A stretch of DNA of 64,000 bases from CAWAYH01 sp963786195 (lineage in GTDB: Bacteria; Acidobacteriota; Vicinamibacteria; Vicinamibacterales; 2-12-FULL-66-21): positions 410,739-474,738 of the forward strand of contig CAWAYH010000001.1 in the NCBI GenBank assembly GCA_963786195.1, read 5' to 3'. The notes beneath the pieces are model-generated. The model was not told the origin of the DNA and searched no databases. It saw nothing but the letters and a program-made list of their open reading frames with translations. This document shows, in pieces, positions 47,005 through 54,691 of this stretch. Positions within the stretch are counted from its first letter, which is position 1; each line of letters begins with the position of its first letter. Position numbers and translations under genes: made by a program.

Positions 47005-48609
47005 TCACGATTCGCGCAGCCTGTGCCAGTCAAGGCCGAATCGGGCCAGGTACTTCCGCAGGCGATCGGCGTCGTTGGGTGCGGCCTTGCGCGTGCGCGA
47101 CACGGCGAAGAGGCGGCGGCCGGCGTCTGAGAGGCTGCGCGAGGTCCGGCACACGCGAACCACTTCGGCCAGCTGCACGCGATCGAAGAGATCGATCTCG
47201 GCGAGCGCCGTCCCTGCCAGCACGCGATCGAGGCGATCGAGGCCATCGCCTTCTCCGGAGTAAGACGAGCGCCAGGCCGCCTTCAGCCGCGCGATCTCCT
47301 CATCGACGATCTCCGCGGTGATTCGTCCTCCAGGCGCCAGCGCGGCCATGCGCAGCACGGCGCCGTTGAAGTCCCTGAAGTTTCCGTTCCACGCCGCATC
47401 CTCCGATGTGGCAAACGCGAGGAAGCCCTCTCGCGCTTCACGGCTCATCGACAACCGTATCCCGGTGACCGCGGAACAGGCCGACAGCTCGTGATCGAGA
47501 TTCGGCTCGAGATCTTCGGGCCGTTCGCGCAACCCGGGAAGCCGGAAGGTCCACAGGTTGATTCGGGCCAGCAGATCCTCGCGAAAGCGGCCGCGGCGAA
47601 CGGCGACGAGGAGATCGGCGTTGGTACCCGCAATCAGCTGGAAATCGCTTCGGACCTCACGGTCCGCACCGAGCGGCAGGAACTGCTTTTCCTCCACGGC
47701 GCGCAGGAGCGCCGCCTGTTCATCGGCACCCAGTTCACCGATCTCGTCGAGAAAGAGCACCCCGTGATCGGCGGCGCGCAACAGACCCGGCCGGTCACGT
47801 ACCGCACCGGTGAACGATCCGCGCACGTGGCCGAAGAGCGTCGACATCGCGGCGTCGCCGCGCACCGTCGCGCAGTTCACCTCGACGAACGGTCCCGTCA
47901 CGCGCTGACGCGCTTTCTTCAGCTCGTAGATGCGACGCGCGAGCTTCGACTTGCCGGCGCCAGTCGGCCCCATCAGCAGCAGCGGCGCCGTGGAGGCGAT
48001 GGCAATCTGTTCGATGCGTGCAATCAGTTCGTTGAAGACCCGACTGCGGGTCTCGATCCCTGCCTTGAGGAACGACAGGTCCTCGCGCTGATCCTCGGCG
48101 AACCGCGCCGCCAGGCGATCGTACTTCGAAAGATCCAGGTCGATGATGCTGTAGCTGCCCGGCGCAGTCGTGCGCGGACGCTTCGGCGGTGCGCTCTGCA
48201 GCAGGCGTCCCGGGAAGTACCGTGTCTCCGTCAGCAGAAACAGACAGATTTGGGCGACATGCGTGCCGGTCGTGACATGGACGAGGTAGTCCTCGCGATC
48301 CGGTTCGAACGGATACCCGCGTGCAAAGTCGTGGAGCGTACCGTAAACGAGCTCGAAGTCCCACGGGTCGCCGAAATCCATCACGTGCGCGCGGACCTCC
48401 GTTTCCGGGGAGACCGAACGGATGTCGGCGATCACGGTCTCAGCGAGCCGGTGCTCGCGCCGGCCGTGCAGCAGCTCGAACCGACGGACGAGCAGGTCCT
48501 CGTGGCGACAGAGATCGACGGTCGGCCGCCACTGACTCCAGCGGTCAGGTGCGCGATCGCGGTCCAGCGTGCTGCCCAGGAGTCCGAGAACAACCGTGGG
48601 CTTTATCAA
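47005..48609 (-). CDS. rtcR: RtcR, sigma-54-dependent activator of the RNA-repair operon
   Basis: 534 residues from TTG at 48607-48609, matching the E. coli RtcR start and length. The N-terminal CARF-like sensor is about residues 1-180 (VVLGLLGSTLDRD, WSQWRPTVDLC, DFARGYPFEPDREDYLVHVT, TGTHVAQICLFLLTETRYFP). The AAA+ domain has Walker A MGPTGAGKSK (213-222), the sigma-54 contact loop GSFTGA (264-269) and Walker B LFLDEIGE (285-292). A C-terminal helix-turn-helix region follows. RtcR turns on rtcA and rtcB when the sensor binds an RNA-damage ligand. It is divergent from rtcAB and convergent, with no spacer, on the S9 peptidase gene. Confidence 0.93.
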   Translation of the reverse strand: MIKPTVVLGLLGSTLDRDRAPDRWSQWRPTVDLCRHEDLLVRRFELLHGRREHRLAETVIADIRSVSPETEVRAHVMDFGDPWDFELVYGTLHDFARGYPFEPDREDYLVHVTTGTHVAQICLFLLTETRYFPGRLLQSAPPKRPRTTAPGSYSIIDLDLSKYDRLAARFAEDQREDLSFLKAGIETRSRVFNELIARIEQIAIASTAPLLLMGPTGAGKSKLARRIYELKKARQRVTGPFVEVNCATVRGDAAMSTLFGHVRGSFTGAVRDRPGLLRAADHGVLFLDEIGELGADEQAALLRAVEEKQFLPLGADREVRSDFQLIAGTNADLLVAVRRGRFREDLLARINLWTFRLPGLRERPEDLEPNLDHELSACSAVTGIRLSMSREAREGFLAFATSEDAAWNGNFRDFNGAVLRMAALAPGGRITAEIVDEEIARLKAAWRSSYSGEGDGLDRLDRVLAGTALAEIDLFDRVQLAEVVRVCRTSRSLSDAGRRLFAVSRTRKAAPNDADRLRKYLARFGLDWHRLRES

Positions 48610-48622
48610 TATGGCGCATATT
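48608..48622. promoter_or_regulatory. Palindrome AATATG-GCG-CATATT at the rtcR start
   Basis: A perfect 6-bp inverted repeat with a 3-bp centre overlaps the TTG start of rtcR, in an unusually AT-rich stretch (48604-48640) of a GC-rich region. It may be an operator, or simply part of the rtcR promoter. Confidence 0.45.
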
Positions 48623-48686
48623 TTATAACATTGGATATACGACGGGCGCTCCAGACGCAAAACAGGCCAGAAAACGGCAAGGCGCC

Positions 48687-48703
48687 CTGGTATGTGGCCT
48701 GCT
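48687..48703 (+). promoter_or_regulatory. Sigma-54-type promoter for rtcAB
   Basis: CTGGTATGTGGCCTGCT has the required GG and GC doublets spaced by 10 bp (TGG at 48688-48690, GC at 48701-48702). It lies between rtcR and rtcA, facing rtcA, as in E. coli. Transcription would begin near 48714, giving a leader of about 145 nt. Confidence 0.65.
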
Positions 48704-48769
48704 ACGTCGGTCCGTGGTCCGCGCAACACGCAGGACGGCGGTGCCGCGGAGTGCGGGACCGCGCGGCAG

Positions 48770-48798
48770 GGCGGGCACGCGCGCGACGCGTGCCCGCC
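48770..48798 (+). promoter_or_regulatory. Perfect 12-bp hairpin in the rtcAB leader
   Basis: GGCGGGCACGCG (48770-48781) pairs exactly with CGCGTGCCCGCC (48787-48798) around CGCGA. It is not followed by a T-run, so it is not a normal terminator. It would be a very stable element of the leader RNA, 61 nt before the rtcA start. Confidence 0.75.
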
Positions 48799-48817
48799 GG
48801 CGGAGCAGACGTCTGAC

Positions 48818-48859
48818 GATCCGTGTTATCCGTGTTATCCGTGGTTGTTATCCGTGGCC
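48818..48859. repeat. ATCCGTGTT tandem array directly before rtcA
   Basis: ATCCGTGTT, ATCCGTGTT, ATCCGTGGTTGTT and ATCCGTGG run up to the ATG of rtcA. Same family as 21074-21104 and 61619-61644. No good Shine-Dalgarno is seen in it. Confidence 0.9.
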
Positions 48860-49903
48860 ATGATCATCATTGACGGTGCGAACGGCGAGGGCGGCGGGCA
48901 GGTGCTGCGGACTGCGCTGGCGCTGGCGCTGGCGACTCGCACCGCCTTTCGCATCGAGAACATTCGCGCGCGACGCGAGCGGCCCGGGCTCATGCGACAG
49001 CACTTGACGGCAGTACAAGCCGCCACAGTCGTCGGGCGCGCGCGCGTCGAAGGAGACGCGCTGGGCTCCCGCGCGCTGACGTTCGAGCCGCAAACGGTCG
49101 AGGCCGGTGACTACGCGTTCTCCGTGGGCACCGCCGGCAGCGCGACGCTGGTGTTGCAGACCGTACTGCTGCCGCTGCTGCTGGCCTCCGGTCCGACGAC
49201 GCTGACGATCGAGGGCGGCACCCATAACCCGTGGGCGCCCCCGTTCGACTTTCTCGAGCGCGTGTTTCTGCGGATCGTCAACCGCATGGGCCCGCGCGTT
49301 GCCGTGAAGCTCGAGCGCCCGGGCTTTTATCCAGCCGGCGGCGGGCGGTTCACCGTAACCATTGAACCGGCCCCGGCGCTCGGCCGCCTCGAGATCTGCG
49401 AGCGCGGCGAGATTACCTCGCGACGTGCGTGCGCCGTGGTAGCGAACCTGCCGCGACACATTGCCGAGCGGGAGCTCGCGACGGTCTTGAAGGCGCTCAA
49501 TTGGAGCCCAGATGCCGGCGCCATCGAAGTCGTCGCCGCAGCGGGGCCTGGCAATATCGTGTGCATCGAGCTCGGCTCGGAACACGCGGTGGAGATCTGC
49601 AGCGGATTTGGCGAGAGCGGAACGGCGGCCGAAGCGGTTGCCGGCCAGGCAGCCCGCGCCGCGCGACGCTATCTGGCAGCCGGGGTGCCTGTCGGCGACC
49701 ATCTCGCCGATCAACTGCTGCCGTTGATGGCGCTCGGCAATGGGGGCAGCTTCAGAACGCTCGCGCTGACGCAACATGCGCGGACGAACGCGGATGTTAT
49801 CAAACGGTTTCTCGACGTCAGCATCGACGTCACCGAAGAAGCGCACGACAACGTTCGCGTGGACGTGACGACCGGCGGCAGTAGTCAAGTTGACGGCGGA
49901 TGA
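48860..49903 (+). CDS. rtcA: RNA 3'-terminal phosphate cyclase
   Basis: 347 residues from ATG 48860. Landmarks are IDGANGEGGGQVLRTALALA, RPGLMRQHLTAVQAA, GTHNPWAPPFDFLERVF, LKLERPGFYPAGGG-like KLERPGFYPAGGGRF, GVPVGDHLADQLLPLMALG and the AMP-accepting His at about residue 306 (LTQHARTNADV). RtcA uses ATP to convert 3'-phosphate RNA ends into 2',3'-cyclic phosphates. It is transcribed with rtcB, 57 bp downstream, under RtcR. E. coli has the order rtcB-rtcA; here it is reversed. Confidence 0.95.
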   Translation: MIIIDGANGEGGGQVLRTALALALATRTAFRIENIRARRERPGLMRQHLTAVQAATVVGRARVEGDALGSRALTFEPQTVEAGDYAFSVGTAGSATLVLQTVLLPLLLASGPTTLTIEGGTHNPWAPPFDFLERVFLRIVNRMGPRVAVKLERPGFYPAGGGRFTVTIEPAPALGRLEICERGEITSRRACAVVANLPRHIAERELATVLKALNWSPDAGAIEVVAAAGPGNIVCIELGSEHAVEICSGFGESGTAAEAVAGQAARAARRYLAAGVPVGDHLADQLLPLMALGNGGSFRTLALTQHARTNADVIKRFLDVSIDVTEEAHDNVRVDVTTGGSSQVDGG

Positions 49904-49960
49904 CACGGCTCACGGAGTCCGATCTGTGTGCTCCGTGTTGTCCGCGGATGGGTGAGTTCA

Positions 49961-51184
49961 ATGATGACGGACAAACTCACGATATTCGGCGAGCACGAAC
50001 CCAACACGATCGCGCAACTGAAGGACGTGGCCAGCCGCGCCGACCGCGCCGCGCTGATGGCGGACGGTCACCTGGGCTATGTCATGCCCATTGGCGGCGT
50101 CGCCGCGTACAAGGAAAAGGTCTCCGTCGTCGGCGTCGGCTTCGACATCGCGTGCGGGAACGCGGCGATTCGGACGGATCTCACGCTGCACGGCACCCCA
50201 GGCCTGAAGGAGCGTCTGCCGGCCATCGCCGCGGAGATTCAGGCGACGGTCTCGTTTGGCGTGGGCCGGAAGAACCGCTCGGACGACGCGCCCGTCGATC
50301 ATCCGCTGTTCAAGAGCCCGGCGTGGAGCGCGCTGCCCCGGAACGTCCAGGGGAGCCTGCGCGACAAGGCGCGATCGCAGCTCGGCACGGTCGGCAGCGG
50401 CAACCACTACGTCGACGTCTTCGTCGACGAGTCGGACGCCATCTGGGTGGGCGTCCATTTCGGCAGCCGCGGCTTCGGTCATACCGTGGCCTCGGGATTC
50501 CTCGCGCTGTCGCAGGGTGAGCAGTGGGGCGCCCGCGTGCCGGAACGCGAGACCCTGCTGTCTCTTCACCAGCCGATGGGGCAGGACTACTGGGCGCTGA
50601 TGTCGCTGGCTGGCGAGTACGCGTACGCCGGCCGTGAATGGGTCGCGCGAAAGGTCGTTTCCCTCATCGGCGGTCGGGAACTGGAACTGGTCCACAATCA
50701 CCACAACTTCGCGTGGCGCGAGCAGCACGACGGCACCGACGTGGTTGTCGTGCGCAAAGGCGCGACGCCGGCATTCCCCGGTCAGAAGGGATTCGTCGGC
50801 GGATCGATGGGAGACGATGCGGTGATCGTGCAGGGCGCGGTGTCGCCCGGAAGCGGCACCGAGCGATTGCAGCGCGAGGCGATGTATTCGACCGTCCACG
50901 GCGCCGGGCGAGTAATGTCGCGCACGCAGGCGGCAGGGAAGCGGAACCGGCGAACCGGAAAGGTGCTGAAGCCGGGCGTCGTGTCCCGGGAGATGATGCA
51001 GTCCTGGGTTCGCGAGAAGGGCGTCATCCTGCGTGGCGGCGGCCTCGACGAGAGCCCGCACGTCTACCGCCGGTTGCCGGACGTGCTCGCCGCCCAGAAG
51101 GCCACTATCGACGTGCTCCACACGCTGCGCCCGCTGATTGTCGTGATGGCGGGCGCGGACGAGTTCGATCCCTACAGGGATTAG
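49961..51184 (+). CDS. rtcB: tRNA-splicing/RNA-repair ligase RtcB
   Basis: 407 residues. Metal-binding Cys65 lies in VGVGFDIACGNAAIRTDL; GSGNHYVDVF (His about 149) and the guanylylated His313 in STVHGAGRVMSR complete the active site. The C-terminus RPLIVVMAGADEFDPYRD is typical of the short bacterial form. RtcB joins 3'-phosphate or 2',3'-cyclic-phosphate ends to 5'-OH ends with GTP and Mn2+. The spacer after rtcA carries CTCCGTGTTGTCCGCGG, a decayed form of the ATCCGTGTT repeats. A double start ATGATG is at 49961. Confidence 0.95.
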   Translation: MMTDKLTIFGEHEPNTIAQLKDVASRADRAALMADGHLGYVMPIGGVAAYKEKVSVVGVGFDIACGNAAIRTDLTLHGTPGLKERLPAIAAEIQATVSFGVGRKNRSDDAPVDHPLFKSPAWSALPRNVQGSLRDKARSQLGTVGSGNHYVDVFVDESDAIWVGVHFGSRGFGHTVASGFLALSQGEQWGARVPERETLLSLHQPMGQDYWALMSLAGEYAYAGREWVARKVVSLIGGRELELVHNHHNFAWREQHDGTDVVVVRKGATPAFPGQKGFVGGSMGDDAVIVQGAVSPGSGTERLQREAMYSTVHGAGRVMSRTQAAGKRNRRTGKVLKPGVVSREMMQSWVREKGVILRGGGLDESPHVYRRLPDVLAAQKATIDVLHTLRPLIVVMAGADEFDPYRD

Positions 51185-51186
51185 CG

Positions 51187-51220
51187 GTCCGGCTAAAGCC
51201 AGGCTAAAGCCGGACACTAC
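51187..51220. repeat. GGCTAAAGCC hairpin repeat after rtcB
   Basis: GTCCGGCT (51187-51194) pairs with AGCCGGAC (51208-51215) around two GGCTAAAGCC-type units. The 13-mer AGCCGGACACTAC at 51208-51220 recurs at 63634-63646. It lies three bases past the rtcB stop and could slow transcription, but no T-run follows. Confidence 0.7.
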
Positions 51221-51320
51221 GCGCGTTCTCTTATGAGCCCATTGGACTGATTTACTAGACCATCCTGGCGTGGCAACGGTATTGTGTCGGCACACACTAC
51301 CAGGAGAAACCAGTCCAGCC

Positions 51321-54300
51321 ATGCCGAACATTCACCGCCGCCTGAGCGTCGCACTTGCGTCCCTCGTCATCCTGTTGATCGGCGGTGACGCCGCCGCGCA
51401 GCGCGGAGGCGGACGCGGCGGTCCCGAACAGAGTCAGCGGGTCGAGCCGCTGCAGTTTCAGTTCATGGGCCCGGCCCCGGCCGGGCGGATCGCCGCCGCG
51501 GCGGGCATTCCCGGCGATACCAGCACCTACTACGCGGGCGCCGCATCTGGCGGGATCTGGAAGAGCACGGACAGCGGGAAGACCTGGATCCCCATCTTCG
51601 ACGAGCAGTCGTCTCAGGCCATCGGCGCGCTCGCAGTGTCGCGCGCGAATCCCAGCATCGTGTGGGCCGGGACGGGCGAGGCCTGGGCGATTCGCCCCAG
51701 CGACGTCACCGGTGACGGTATCTACAAATCCGTGGACGCCGGTGCGACGTGGAAAAATGTCGGGCTCGTCGAAACCGGACGCATCGGCCGCATCATCACG
51801 CATCCCGCCGATCCCGATGTCGCATTCGTCTGCGCGCTGGGCCGGGCGACCGGCCCTCAGCAGGAGCGCGGCGTCTATCGCACGACGAACGGCGGTCAGA
51901 CGTGGGACCGCGTGCTGTTCGTCAACCCCGACACGGGCTGCTCCGGACTCTCGATGGACGCGAAGGATCCGAACGTGCTCCTCGCGGGAACGTGGCAGGT
52001 CGTGATGCAGACGTGGGCAATGTTCAGCGGCGGCGCGGGCAGCGGCGTTTACATCACGCGCGACGGCGGTGCGAACTGGAAGAGGCTCGAGCATCCCGGG
52101 CTGCCGAAATCACCCGTCGGCAAGGTCGACGTCGCGATCGCGCCATCCGACTCGAAACGGATGTACGCGCTCATCCAGACGCCGAACCAGGGTTCGCTGT
52201 GGCGTTCAGATGACGCCGGGCAGTCGTGGCGCGTGGTGAGCTGGGATCGAACGTTGATTGGGCGCGCGGGTTACTACATTCGAGTCGAGGTGAATCCAAC
52301 CAACGCGGACGAGGTGCTCGTCGCCAACAGCAGCTTTCACCGCTCCATGGACGGCGGCATGACGTTCCCGCTCGGCGGCGGTGGCTGCGGCGACTGTCAC
52401 GACATCTGGATGGACCCGAAGAACCCCGATCACTGGATTGCCACCGGCGACGGCGGCATGGGCATTACGACGAATCACGGCCAGAACTTCACGAGCGTCG
52501 TGTTGCCGATCGGCCAGATGTATCACGTGGCGGTCGACAATCGAGTGCCGTACTGGATCTACAGCAACCGGCAGGATGACGGAACCATGCGCGGGCCCAG
52601 CGACTCGCCGGTGCCTGTTGCCAACGTGCCGTCGTACGCGCCGCCCGCGCCGGCTGGCGGAGGTCGCGGCGGCCGGGGCGGCGGCGGTCGGCGGCGGCGG
52701 TCGGGCGCGGGCCTGGGAGCAGGGAATCGGCGGCTGCGAATCGGGATTCACGATCCCGGATCCGAACGACCCCAACATCATCTGGGCGAGCTGTTATGGC
52801 AACGAGGTGACGCGGTTCGACGCCCGTACTCGACGCGCGCGATCGGTGAGCCCCTGGATCCACACGCTCGACTCGGAGCCAACCAAGACCCGGTATCGCT
52901 GCCACTGGACACCGCCGCTGGCGATCGATCCCTTCGACACGAAAACCGTGTACTACGGATGCCAGGTCATCTTCCGCACGTCCGACGGCGGACAATCCTG
53001 GAGCGTCATCAGCCCGGACCTCTCGACGCAGGATCCATCGCGCATCGTGTCGTCGGGCGGCGTGGTCGGGGACAACCTCGGTCAGTTCTACGGCGAGGTC
53101 GTGTACGCGATCGCGCCATCTCCGATTCAGAAGGGGCTGATCTGGGCCGGCACCAACGATGGCAAAGTCTGGTACACGCGCGATGCGGGTCAGAAGTGGA
53201 TCGATGTCTCGAAGAACGTCACCGGCATGCCCGTGTGGGGCACGATCGCGCAGATCGAGCCCTCTCATTTCGATCCGGGCACCGCGTACGTCGTGGTCGA
53301 CTACCACATGATGGACAACCGCGATCCGTTCATCTTCAAGACGACGGACTTCGGGCAGACGTGGAAGAAGATCAGCGACGGGCTGCCAAAGGGCCCGCTC
53401 GGGTATGCGCTCTCGCTGGCCGAGAACCCCAACCGGAAAGGGATGCTCTTCGCGGGCACGGGCAATGCCTTCTACTACTCGCTCGACGACGGCGCGAAGT
53501 GGACGCCGTTCAAGAATGGCCTTCCTGCCGCGCCGGTGACGTGGATCGTCGTGCAGAAGGCGTATCACGACGTCGTCCTGTCGACCTACGGACGCGGCCT
53601 CTACATCCTCCGCGACATCACCCGACTCGAGCAGTCCGACCAGCTGCAGACCGATGCCGCTGCTTCGTTGCTCACGCCACGTTCAGGATTCCGTGAGGCG
53701 CGCGGCGGCAGCGCCGTGTTCCTCTATTCGTTGAACGCCGCCCCATCGCAGCCCGTGCGATTCGAGATCCTGAATTCAGCGGGCGCCGTCATTCGCGCAT
53801 TCGACGTCCAGAGCCGTGAAGGCCTGAACCGGGCCACATGGGATCTGCGGTACGACGAGCCGCGGCACGTGGCGCTGCGGACGATTCCTCCCGACAACCC
53901 GCAGATCTGGGAGGAGGCGCGCTTCAAGGGTCAGACGACGAGGCCGATCGTGCACTGGGGGATCGGCGGACCCCAGCGCTCCGGCCCGTTCGCCGCCCCC
54001 GGGACATACACGGTGCGCATGACCGCCGGCGGTCAGACCGTCACGAAGCCGTTCGAGGTACTGAAAGACCCGGACATCGAGTCCTCCGTGGACGACCTGG
54101 CGGCATCGACCGCGATGCAGGTGCGCGTTCGGGATGACATGAACGCGGCCGTGGACATGATCAATCGGCTCGAAGTCATTCGAAAGCAGATCGAGGATCA
54201 GGCCACAACGACGAAAGGGAAGCCGGCGGCAACGCAGGCCCTCGCGGATCTCGACAAGAAGATCCTGGATGTCGAGCTGCTGCTGCTGTCGCGGACCGAC

Positions 54301-54573
54301 CTGCACAGCGACGACAAGTGGTACGTGGAGGCCTACAAGGTCTACATGAATCTGATCTGGTTCAGCGGCGTCATCGGGACCGGCGCCGGGGATGTTGCGG
54401 GCGGGTCCGACTACAAGCCGACCAACGCGTCGCACGAGGTTCTGGCCATGATCGAGAAAGATCTGGCGGCCGCCAGAGTCGCGTTCGACAACCTCGTGCA
54501 GAAAGAGATTCCGACCTTCAACCAGTCGTCGTCTGCGAAAGGACTTCAGCCGATCCAGCCGGGAACGCTGTAG
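51321..54573 (+). CDS. Second secreted BNR/sortilin-like repeat protein, one frameshift
   Basis: About 1,084 residues from ATG 51321. A signal peptide (SVALASLVILLIGGDAAAQ) and RGGGRGGPEQ precede propeller repeats with Asp-box motifs: STDSGKTWI, SVDAGATWK, TTNGGQTWD, TRDGGANWK, SDDAGQSWR and TTDFGQTWK. One shift lies in the Gly/Arg-rich tract near 52690-52710; the protein resumes at ESGFTIPDPNDPNIIWASCY. A helical C-terminal region (DDMNAAVDMINRLEVIRKQI) ends the protein. Related in plan to the gene at 21200-24642 but clearly diverged. GGGGCGDCHDIW may bind metal. Function unknown. Confidence 0.83.
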
Positions 54574-54691
54574 TCGCCCTGGTCGTCCAACCCTGCGACG
54601 GCCGTTTACGCCGAAACGCCCCGCGTGTCGACAGGACGTCTCTTCGGTGTAATCTTAAGAGTTTGGGGCGCATGCAAGCCCGGCTCTCGAG

